In this document: positions 6,742 to 12,786 of the stretch, piece by piece
How positions within the stretch are numbered: the stretch's first letter is position 1
Layout of the letters: every line of letters starts with the position of its first letter
Origin: JAZDDE01 sp039714435
Lineage (GTDB): Bacteria > Gemmatimonadota > Gemmatimonadetes > Palauibacterales > Palauibacteraceae
Direction: 5' to 3'
DNA length: 19,465 bases
Assembly: GCA_039714435.1 (NCBI GenBank)
Contig: JBDLJJ010000041.1
Coordinates: 1-19,465, forward strand
The notes under the pieces: generated by a model
Told to the model about the DNA's origin: nothing
What the model saw: the letters and a program-made list of their open reading frames with translations, nothing else
Database searches by the model: none
Program-made: the position numbers and the translations under genes

Positions 6742-7659
6742 GTGGACGGCCGGCTCGACACATTCCTTGCCGCCCACCTTCCGTTATCACGATCGGTAGC
6801 CGCTGAACTGATCAAGGCCGGAGACGTAAAGGTCAATGGCGAGGCAGGCCGGAAGAGCTATCGACCCAGGGCCGGGGACGTGATCGAGGTCATTCTTCCG
6901 GAGGCCCCGAATCAGGAACTCGTACCCGAGGATATTCCGCTACGCATCATCTTCGATGACGATCACGTCGTCGTGGTTTCCAAGCCGGCCGGAATGGTCT
7001 CTCATCCCGCGCCAGGCCACCCCAGCGGCACCCTGGTGAATGCGCTCCTGCACCACGTCGGCCGTCTCTCCAGCGTCGGGCTTCCGCTACGACCTGGAAT
7101 CGTGCATCGGCTGGACCGCGACACCAGCGGTCTCATGGTGGTGGCCAAGAGTGATGAAGCGCATCTGGCGCTGTCAGCCGCGCTGGCCCGACGCGAGGTC
7201 GGCAGGGAATACCTGGCGGCCGCCTGGGGTCATCTGAAGACGGACAGGGTGACGGTGGACCGGCCCATCGGCCGTAGCCGCAGGGACCGCAAGAGAATGG
7301 CGGTTGTGGATGGGGGAAGGCCGGCCATCACCCATTTCCGCCGCTTGGAGCAGTGGAAGTCAGCCGATTTTCTACAAGTGCGGCTGGAAACGGGGCGAAC
7401 GCATCAGATCCGGGTCCACCTCCGGTCGCTGGGCCATCCGGTGGTAGGAGACATGCTTTACGCAGCCGGTCGGGAGAAGGGTTTCGTAGGGTCAGGGGGA
7501 CGCTGGGCGCAGGAGCTCAGCCGGCGCTGCTCCCGCATGTTTCTTCATGCGGCGCGGCTGAAGCTGCGTCACCCCGTAACTGGTGAGGAGCTGGAGTTCA
7601 CCGAGGCGCTTCCGCCTCCCCTGGACTCAGCCGCGGAATGGGCTCTGGAGACGTCCTGA
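6742..7659 (+). CDS. rluD: RluD-type 23S rRNA pseudouridine synthase
   Basis: This RluA/RluD-family enzyme converts uridines to pseudouridine in large-subunit rRNA. It has an N-terminal S4 RNA-binding domain (GRLDTFLAAHLPLSRSVAAE), then VVSKPAGMVSHP, the catalytic HRLDRDTSG loop (aspartate at residue 125 from this start), and GRTHQIRVHLRSLGHPVVGD near the C-terminus. RluD is the likeliest member, but RluA and RluC are not excluded. The start is uncertain. Family-like sequence (RLEVSEDVDG) begins before the GTG at 6742, yet no ATG, GTG or TTG lies in frame between that codon and a GTG at 6628, which would overlap lspA by 101 bp. An unusual start such as ATT 6706 or CTG 6688 is possible. The stop touches the next start (TGATG). 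Confidence 0.9.
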   Translation: MDGRLDTFLAAHLPLSRSVAAELIKAGDVKVNGEAGRKSYRPRAGDVIEVILPEAPNQELVPEDIPLRIIFDDDHVVVVSKPAGMVSHPAPGHPSGTLVNALLHHVGRLSSVGLPLRPGIVHRLDRDTSGLMVVAKSDEAHLALSAALARREVGREYLAAAWGHLKTDRVTVDRPIGRSRRDRKRMAVVDGGRPAITHFRRLEQWKSADFLQVRLETGRTHQIRVHLRSLGHPVVGDMLYAAGREKGFVGSGGRWAQELSRRCSRMFLHAARLKLRHPVTGEELEFTEALPPPLDSAAEWALETS

Positions 7660-8633
7660 TGCTGAGTTCCAGGCGCCCGGTGGCTGCGCCGTTGGCCGCT
7701 AGACCATTGATGGCCGCGCTTTTGATGTTATGGCTCGCGGCGTGTGGTACGACCATGGCTCCGGTCGCCGATCCCGATCTGACCCCTCTGCCCGTGGTCG
7801 TAGTTCACTCGGAACCCGGTTCGGAATTCCTGGGCGACCGCCTCCGGGGCAGCAGCTATGTTTGGGCCCCGATGCCCGGGATCGGAGCTCCCGAGACCGT
7901 TCTGGCGGACACGATCGAGGTCTGGCTAGCGGCGGATCTGGCCGCGCTGAATGTGGCGGAGCTGAGTCGCACGGAAGACTGGGTGGCGGGAACCGCGCAC
8001 CCGGGCAGTCAGCGAATCGCGCTGCGGGTAGTGCCGCGATCAACTAACCCCGGCCTGATGGGAACGATGCGGCATGAGGTCGCCCACCTCGCGATCCATC
8101 AGGCCACGGGCGGCCGAGTCCCGGTCTGGCTTTCGGAGGGCTACGCTCAGCTCGCGTCCGGGCAGTGGGACGTCACCCAGGCCTGGCGGCTTCGCCTCGC
8201 CATTCTCCGCAAGGGCGAATCGCCACTACGCGAAGAGGGGCTACGCTTTCGTGGCCGAGGCGTGGACGCCCGGCTCGGCTACCTGCTGTCCTATACGGCT
8301 GTGGACCAACTCTATGCGCTCGGAGGCGATGCGGGGTTGGCAGGCTTGTTCCGGTCGCTCAAAGACGGTCAGCGCTTCGACCAGGCACTCCGCAGCGTCT
8401 ACGGCCTCACCGAGGCTCAGTTCGAGCAGCGCTGGCGAAAGACGGTGCTCGACCGGTACGGGTGGCTGTACGTGTTCTCCCGGGCGGCGCTTTTCTGGCT
8501 GGTTGTTTCACTGCTCTTGTTTCTGCTGGTCGGGCGGCGGGCCCGCACTGACCGGGAACGTCTGGCTGAGATGAGGGCGGAGGAGCGCCTGGAGCCGCCT
8601 GAAGAACCATTCGTTGACGAGTGGAGCCAATAA
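7659..8633 (+). CDS. Membrane-anchored lipoprotein zinc metallopeptidase (peptidase MA-like)
   Basis: This 324-residue protein has a lipoprotein signal ending in LMLWLAAC, with C29 as the lipidation site. The zinc site is HEVAH (139-143), with a third ligand E160 in WLSEGYAQ, the gluzincin layout seen in peptidase MA-like domains. A hydrophobic helix (about 271-291) and a charged tail (RRARTDRERLAEMRAEERLE) close the protein. A lipidated N-terminus together with a C-terminal transmembrane helix implies a periplasm-facing domain tethered at both ends to the inner membrane. The substrate is unknown. ATG 7659 is chosen because it forms TGATG with the rluD stop and follows GGAG by eight bases; ATG 7638 would add seven residues. 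It is probably a client of the LspA encoded upstream. Confidence 0.85.
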   Translation: MLSSRRPVAAPLAARPLMAALLMLWLAACGTTMAPVADPDLTPLPVVVVHSEPGSEFLGDRLRGSSYVWAPMPGIGAPETVLADTIEVWLAADLAALNVAELSRTEDWVAGTAHPGSQRIALRVVPRSTNPGLMGTMRHEVAHLAIHQATGGRVPVWLSEGYAQLASGQWDVTQAWRLRLAILRKGESPLREEGLRFRGRGVDARLGYLLSYTAVDQLYALGGDAGLAGLFRSLKDGQRFDQALRSVYGLTEAQFEQRWRKTVLDRYGWLYVFSRAALFWLVVSLLLFLLVGRRARTDRERLAEMRAEERLEPPEEPFVDEWSQ

Positions 8634-8642
8634 AAATATCTT
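8614..8642 (+). promoter_or_regulatory. Candidate promoter for the small membrane protein and tRNA-Val
   Basis: TTGACG (8614-8619, 5/6 match) is followed by 17 bases and TATCTT (8637-8642, 4/6 match), in the only markedly AT-rich patch of this neighbourhood. The -35 lies inside the end of the metallopeptidase gene. The expected start of transcription (8648-8650) coincides with the ATG at 8649. The call is based on motif and spacing only. Confidence 0.45.
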
Positions 8643-8648
8643 ATCTAG

Positions 8649-8873
8649 ATGCACAAGATTGGGATAGGAGCCGGATTTCGACCCATCAATGTCGCGATTC
8701 TCGGCGCGGGAGCGCTGTCTATCGTGTGGGGATACTTCCTCCTGAACCGTGGATCCGTCACGGGCGCCCCCATCTTTCTGGTCATCGGGTACGTCGTGTT
8801 GATCCCCCTGGGTATCGCCTGGGGGATCCGTCGACCTTCAGAGGAAGATGCCGAAACAAGCGCGGGCGAATAG
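8649..8873 (+). CDS. Small two-helix membrane protein
   Basis: This 74-residue protein has two hydrophobic segments (about 13-31, INVAILGAGALSIVWGYFL; about 40-58, APIFLVIGYVVLIPLGIAW) joined by a short polar loop, and an acidic tail (EEDAETSAGE). It somewhat resembles the small DUF3098-like membrane proteins, but I am not certain of the family and the function is unknown. Codon third positions are mostly G or C, as in real genes here. The start is bounded: an in-frame TAG sits immediately before the ATG and there is no Shine-Dalgarno sequence, consistent with a leaderless message from the promoter just upstream. Its stop codon TAG (8871-8873) is made of tRNA-Val bases 8-10, so the gene overlaps the tRNA by 10 bp. 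Confidence 0.72.
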   Translation: MHKIGIGAGFRPINVAILGAGALSIVWGYFLLNRGSVTGAPIFLVIGYVVLIPLGIAWGIRRPSEEDAETSAGE

Positions 8874-8938
8874 CTCAGCTGGTCTAGAGCGCCTGCCTTA
8901 CAAGCAGGAGGTCGCTGGTTCGAATCCAGTTTCGCCCA
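8864..8938 (+). tRNA. tRNA-Val (anticodon UAC)
   Basis: The cloverleaf folds completely. The acceptor stem is GGGCGAA (8864-8870) with TTCGCCC (8931-8937), followed by TA at positions 8-9. The D-arm begins GCTCAGCTGGTC. The anticodon stem is CCTGC/GCAGG around the loop CTTACAA, giving anticodon TAC, which reads valine GUN codons. The T-arm is GCTGG TTCGAAT CCAGT with one G-U closing pair, and the discriminator base is A at 8938. The 3' CCA is not encoded. No separate tRNA promoter is obvious, so it is probably co-transcribed with the small membrane protein gene that overlaps its 5' end. Confidence 0.98.
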
Positions 8939-9076
8939 TTGTCGTGTGTGTGTGACAGAGCCTGCCTGTGCAGGTCGATCCGGAACAATTTGACGGTGGA
9001 TCGTGTCATATGGTTTGGTAACGGCGGCTTTCCGCAGGTCGGAAGGTGCCGGCTCAACAAGAGGACAGAGAAAAAC

Positions 9077-10816
9077 ATGCTTCGAGCGAACGCTATGAAA
9101 ACACCACTCCTGCTCGCTATGGCGTCATTCGGCCTACTTTTCGTGGCCGATGCCCCGGAGGCCGCGGCTCAACAATCAGGCCGCGCCCGGGTGCTAGTGG
9201 CGCCTCTGCAAACGGGCAACGGAGTGCGTTCCAATTTCGGAGAGAAGGTCGCCGACGAAGTTCGTAAGAACATCGGTGACTTTCCGACTATGGCTTCGAT
9301 CGAAGAAAAAGAGGTCAAGGCTGAGCTGAAGCGTCTCAAGCTGAACGAGAAAGAGCTTGGCGCCATTCAGTGGCGTCAGCTGGCCGGGCGAATGAACGCC
9401 CAGGTAGTCATGTTCGGTACCGTCGCCAAGAACGGAAGCGGCAATGCGGTCAACGTGGCCTTCATTGACGCGAAGACCGGCGATGAGTTGGCCGTGCCCG
9501 AGTTCATCGTCGCCGGCGACGGAAATTCTGAGGTCAAGGAAAGCGCTACTACTATCCTGACCGCATTCGAAAGCCACGTCGACTACCAGCAGTCGGTGCT
9601 CTTCTGCCAGGACTATCTGCAGGCGGAGCAGTATGAGGACGCGCTCCGTAACTGCGAGAAGGCCCTCGAGATGAATCCGGGCAGCACAAGCGCGACGCTG
9701 TACATGGGCAGCATCTACGTAGGCATGGAGGAGTGGGATAAGGCGCTACCGCACCTGGAAATGGTAGTGGCTGACAACCCGGCCGAAACGAGTGCTTTGC
9801 AGCTTCTCGCCTATACGCACGCGCATCTCGGCAACATGGAGCGGGCCACCGAGTTGTACCGCGAGTATCTCAACTTCAATCCGGCGGATGCCGAAGTTCG
9901 CCTAAGCGTGGCCTTCAATCTGGCCCAGGCGGGTGGACACGGCGAAGCGATCGCTCTTCTACAGGAGGGTATCGCTCTCGACGACACCAACCCGGACCTA
10001 TGGAAATTCCTGGGCGATGTGGCACTCAACAAGGGTACGACGTTTCCGGAGGGCACAGAGCCGGCAGAGTCGGGTGTGTCTGACGAGGCTGCGGTTCGCC
10101 TGTCAGTTGAGGCGTACGAGAAAGTTATGGAGCTCAGAGGCGAAGACGTGGGTGCCGATATTCTCCAGAACGTGGTCGCCGCCTACCTGGCGATCGGTGA
10201 CTATCCGGCCGCGCTTGGATTTGCGGATCGCGCCCTGGCCATGGTGCCGGATAACGCTGCTCTGTGGTCCAGCAAGGCCGACGTGCTGGGCCGCCAGGAG
10301 CGGTTCGATGAGGCCGCGGCGTCCCTGGACAAGGTTCTCGAGATCGATCCGGCATATCCGAACGCCGTGCTCAGGCGTGGACTTTTCCGCCTGCGTGGCG
10401 GCGACACGGAAGCGGCCAAGGAAGACTTCCGGGCTGCAGTGGCTTCCGGATCTGATCCCAACATCATTGCCCAGCAGCTTCTCGCTCGCGGGCACCGGGA
10501 CCATTTCCAGAAGAAACAGTATGCGGCGGCGATCGACATGTTCATGGCCGGTACCGAGTTCGCGACGGAACCTGGTGTGCGTGACCAGCTCTACTTCTTC
10601 TCGGCCTACGGGTACTACCAGCAGGGCGTAGGTATCGACAAGGGTAACGCGTCCGAACAGTGCGCACCGGCTCGCCGCGCGCTGGGCCTGTTCCAGCAGG
10701 TGGAGCCGAATCTGCAGAAATCCGGCAGCGTTCAGCGCAACAATCAGGGCCAGATCCGGGAGAGCACGGACGTATATGTCTACCGCCAGCAGCAGATCAT
10801 TCGTAAGAGCTGCTAG
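9077..10816 (+). CDS. Exported TPR protein with CsgG/TolB-like N-terminal domain
   Basis: This 579-residue protein has a Sec signal peptide (KTPLLLAMASFGLLFVADA, probable cleavage after A31 in EAAAQQ). A mixed alpha/beta domain (about 36-160) follows; RARVLVAPLQTGNG and QLAGRMNAQVVMFGTV resemble CsgG/TolB N-terminal folds. Tetratricopeptide repeats then run from about 175 to 450, for example YEDALRNCEKALEMNPGS, RATELYREYLNFNPADAE and RFDEAAASLDKVLEIDPAY. TPRs mediate protein-protein contacts, so a periplasmic scaffolding role is likely, but no specific function can be assigned. The last residue is a lone cysteine. ATG 9077 is preceded by AGAGGA at 12 bases; ATG 9095 would give a cleaner signal peptide but has no ribosome binding site. 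The gene is monocistronic, bounded by tRNA-Val and a strong terminator. Confidence 0.82.
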   Translation: MLRANAMKTPLLLAMASFGLLFVADAPEAAAQQSGRARVLVAPLQTGNGVRSNFGEKVADEVRKNIGDFPTMASIEEKEVKAELKRLKLNEKELGAIQWRQLAGRMNAQVVMFGTVAKNGSGNAVNVAFIDAKTGDELAVPEFIVAGDGNSEVKESATTILTAFESHVDYQQSVLFCQDYLQAEQYEDALRNCEKALEMNPGSTSATLYMGSIYVGMEEWDKALPHLEMVVADNPAETSALQLLAYTHAHLGNMERATELYREYLNFNPADAEVRLSVAFNLAQAGGHGEAIALLQEGIALDDTNPDLWKFLGDVALNKGTTFPEGTEPAESGVSDEAAVRLSVEAYEKVMELRGEDVGADILQNVVAAYLAIGDYPAALGFADRALAMVPDNAALWSSKADVLGRQERFDEAAASLDKVLEIDPAYPNAVLRRGLFRLRGGDTEAAKEDFRAAVASGSDPNIIAQQLLARGHRDHFQKKQYAAAIDMFMAGTEFATEPGVRDQLYFFSAYGYYQQGVGIDKGNASEQCAPARRALGLFQQVEPNLQKSGSVQRNNQGQIRESTDVYVYRQQQIIRKSC

Positions 10817-10857
10817 CCGTATGTGACGGTTCGGCGTCCAGTAACGACGCTTCTAAG

Positions 10858-10889
10858 GCCCGGCGAGAATTTCTCGCCGGGCTTTTTTT
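10858..10889 (+). terminator. Intrinsic terminator of the TPR gene
   Basis: GCCCGGCGAGA pairs perfectly with TCTCGCCGGGC (11-bp stem, 3-base ATT loop), followed by seven T residues at 10883-10889. It lies 42 bp after the TPR stop and separates that gene from the dcw promoter. Confidence 0.95.
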
Positions 10890-10949
10890 GTCTCCTGCAT
10901 ACCCTCCAGGAACCCTCGTGCGGCCACGCATGGTAAAGCGCCGCGGGGG

Positions 10950-10978
10950 TTGCGAGTGCAGTGTCTTCACAATAAGAT
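10950..10978 (+). promoter_or_regulatory. Candidate promoter of the dcw cluster (PmraZ)
   Basis: TTGCGA (10950-10955) and TAAGAT (10973-10978) are separated by 17 bases, each matching about 4 of 6 consensus bases. The -10 abuts the first MraZ box, so bound MraZ would cover the start region. This is the arrangement expected for autorepression. Confidence 0.55.
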
Positions 10979-11012
10979 GGGGCGAAGTGGGGCAAAGTGG
11001 GTGTAAATGGGG
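10977..11012 (+). promoter_or_regulatory. MraZ operator: four direct repeats with 10-bp period
   Basis: Four boxes start at 10977 (ATGGGG), 10987 (GTGGGG), 10997 (GTGGGT) and 11007 (ATGGGG), each followed by four spacer bases. The TGGG core therefore recurs on one DNA face every 10 bp. Known MraZ binding sites are TGGG-type direct repeats with this period upstream of mraZ. Here they lie between the -10 element and the mraZ start, which predicts autorepression of the whole cluster. Confidence 0.9.
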
Positions 11013-11039
11013 AGTCAGAAACACAACTAATGGTGATTC

Positions 11040-11471
11040 TTGACCGGTTTTCTCGGGAGCTACCTGTATCAGGTAGACGTCAAAGGGCGAGTTACGCTGC
11101 CCGCGGCATTTCGCCGCGGAAACGAGTCCTCGTCTCTGGTGTTGGTTCAGGCGTTCTCAGACGCCCTGGCCCTCTACCCGGAAGAAAGCTGGAATACCGT
11201 TGAAGAACGCTTTGCGCAGCTCGTCCAACGCAACCCGGAAATGCGACGGGATGCTCTGCGCTTCACGGCGAACGCGCACTCCGTTTCGCCCGACAAGCAG
11301 GGCCGCATTCTCATTCCGGACCGCCTCCGTGCCGCTATCGGCATCGAGCATGACATCCTGATCGTGGGGGCGATCAACCGGATCGAGCTTTGGAATCCGA
11401 CACAATTCGCCGAGACCGGCAAGCAGCTTGACGACGAAGCATTGAACACAATCCAGACGATTTTTCTCTAA
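11040..11471 (+). CDS. mraZ: MraZ transcriptional regulator of the dcw cluster
   Basis: This 143-residue protein has the two AbrB-like SpoVT repeats of MraZ: DVKGRVTLPAAFR near the N-terminus and DKQGRILIPDRLR in the second half. Each carries the DxxGRxxxP signature that forms the DNA-binding ring. The start is TTG at 11040. An in-frame TGA at 11034 rules out anything longer apart from ATT 11037, and the encoded TGFLGSYLYQVD matches the family N-terminus. The ribosome binding site is weak (GGTGA, three bases away), so expression may be deliberately low. An out-of-frame ATG at 11030 lies just upstream. The gene heads the dcw operon and follows its own operator boxes. Confidence 0.96.
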   Translation: MTGFLGSYLYQVDVKGRVTLPAAFRRGNESSSLVLVQAFSDALALYPEESWNTVEERFAQLVQRNPEMRRDALRFTANAHSVSPDKQGRILIPDRLRAAIGIEHDILIVGAINRIELWNPTQFAETGKQLDDEALNTIQTIFL

Positions 11472-11503
11472 CCGGGCGTTTGTGGGCTTCGAACGGAGAA
11501 CGG

Positions 11504-12448
11504 ATGGCTTCAACCGACTTCGTTCACGATCCGGTCCTGGTGTCGGAGGTTGTGGAATGTCTGCGGGTCGAGAGGGACGGCTGGATCCTGGACGGTACGG
11601 TGGGACGGGGAGGACACGCAGCGCGTCTTCTCGATTCGTATGACGGTGTGCGCCTTATCGGGTTGGACCAGGACGCTGAAGCGCTGGAGGCCGCTGAGGT
11701 TGTGCTCAGGCCTTATGGCGACCGGGTTCTGCTGCGGAGGGGAAACTTCCGCCAGGCGCACGAAATACTTGGCTCTTTGACAGAAAAAATCGAACTGGTG
11801 GGCGTCCTGCTGGACCTCGGGGTTTCGTCTCACCAGCTCGACACTTCGGCTCGCGGGTTCTCCTTCCGCCGGGGCACTCCGTTAATAATGCGGATGGGCG
11901 GGACAACCGGTGGTTGGGGGACCGCGGCCGATTTACTGAACACAGAATCAGAAGAAGAGCTGGGACAGATCTTCCGGGAATTCGGAGAAGAGCGCCGCTG
12001 GAGAGCGCTGGCCCGAGAGATCGTACGGCGGCGCGCGCAAAGACCTTTTCGCGTCGCGGAAGATCTTGTCGCCGCGTACCGAAAGGTTGCCGGAGCGGGG
12101 ATGGGTCCCGCCGACAAGGCGAGGATCTTTCAAGCACTACGAATAGCGGTCAACGATGAACTCGGGGCTCTGCGTGATGGGCTGACGGCACTCCGGGATG
12201 AGCTCGAACCGGGAGGGAGGCTGGCGGTGATCTCCTATCACTCGCTGGAGGATCGAATCGTCAAGCATGCCTTCCGCGAGTGGAGCCGGACATGCACTTG
12301 TCCGCCCGAGTTGCCTCAGTGCCGCTGCGCCGGGGTGGCGCTGGGGAAAACGGTGACCAGGCGGCCGATAACTCCGGGACCAGACGAGATCGCGCGCAAC
12401 CCCAGGGCGCGTAGCGCGAAACTCCGAGTTTGGGAGCGGGCCGGGTGA
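11504..12448 (+). CDS. rsmH: 16S rRNA (cytosine1402-N4)-methyltransferase RsmH
   Basis: This 314-residue SAM-dependent methyltransferase (formerly MraW) modifies C1402 in the 16S rRNA P-site. Motifs include HDPVLVSEVVE, the SAM loop DGTVGRGGH (30-38), GLDQDAEAL, GVLLDLGVSSHQLD, FQALRIAVNDELGALR and ISYHSLEDRIVKHAF, followed by the C-terminal CTCPPELPQCRC. Start ATG 11504 has GGAG five bases upstream; a GTG at 11480 would add eight unconserved residues. It lies 32 bp after mraZ and its stop overlaps the ftsL start. Confidence 0.97.
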   Translation: MASTDFVHDPVLVSEVVECLRVERDGWILDGTVGRGGHAARLLDSYDGVRLIGLDQDAEALEAAEVVLRPYGDRVLLRRGNFRQAHEILGSLTEKIELVGVLLDLGVSSHQLDTSARGFSFRRGTPLIMRMGGTTGGWGTAADLLNTESEEELGQIFREFGEERRWRALAREIVRRRAQRPFRVAEDLVAAYRKVAGAGMGPADKARIFQALRIAVNDELGALRDGLTALRDELEPGGRLAVISYHSLEDRIVKHAFREWSRTCTCPPELPQCRCAGVALGKTVTRRPITPGPDEIARNPRARSAKLRVWERAG

Positions 12449-12786
12449 CCGCAGCAGCAGCGCGCCGCAGCAGCGGCGGAAGCAGGCGCAAGAGCCGAGG
12501 GCGCCAGGCCGGAGTCACTCGCCGCCGGTTGCTTGGCATGATGTCAGTTCTGTTCTTGGTCGTTTCGATGACAGTGTCCGTACGCAGGACCGCCGAAGGT
12601 CGGCGGCTTTCCGAGACCATCAGTGACATGGACCGAGAGGAGGGGATGTTGCGGGCTCAACTGGCTGACGAGATCGTTCGAGTGGAGTCACTGGAGTCTC
12701 GTCCCCGGGTTCTGCGAGCCGCTTCCGATCTTGGTCTCCGGCCGGCCGAAGATACCCAGGTCACATACCTGGAAGATCGCAGATGA
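12445..12786 (+). CDS. ftsL: FtsL-like cell division protein
   Basis: This 113-residue bitopic membrane protein has a very basic cytoplasmic N-terminus (about 28 residues, many R and K), one transmembrane helix (29-46, LLGMMSVLFLVVSMTVSV) and a periplasmic leucine-rich coiled coil. FtsL sequences diverge widely, so the call rests on size, topology and position between rsmH and ftsI. FtsL joins FtsB and FtsQ to activate septal FtsW-FtsI synthesis. The start is GTG 12445, overlapping the rsmH stop (GTGA), with GGGAG eight bases upstream. The stop overlaps ftsI by 4 bp. Confidence 0.85.
   Translation: MTAAAARRSSGGSRRKSRGRQAGVTRRRLLGMMSVLFLVVSMTVSVRRTAEGRRLSETISDMDREEGMLRAQLADEIVRVESLESRPRVLRAASDLGLRPAEDTQVTYLEDRR

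Noticed and set aside
8961..8974. Hairpin CCTGC-CTGT-GCAGG after tRNA-Val as a possible terminator
   Set aside because: Only a 5-bp stem with no T-run following; it could be a processing element, but nothing supports termination.
8990..9020. TTGACG upstream of the TPR gene as a promoter
   Set aside because: The -35-like hexamer is good, but no acceptable -10 lies 16-18 bases downstream (GTTTGG region); TATGGT at 9009 leaves a spacer of only 13.
10997..11203. Small plus-strand frame overlapping the MraZ boxes and the mraZ start
   Set aside because: It reads mraZ in the wrong frame, has no family features and begins inside operator boxes; only its internal ATG at 11030 is noted as a possible competitor start.
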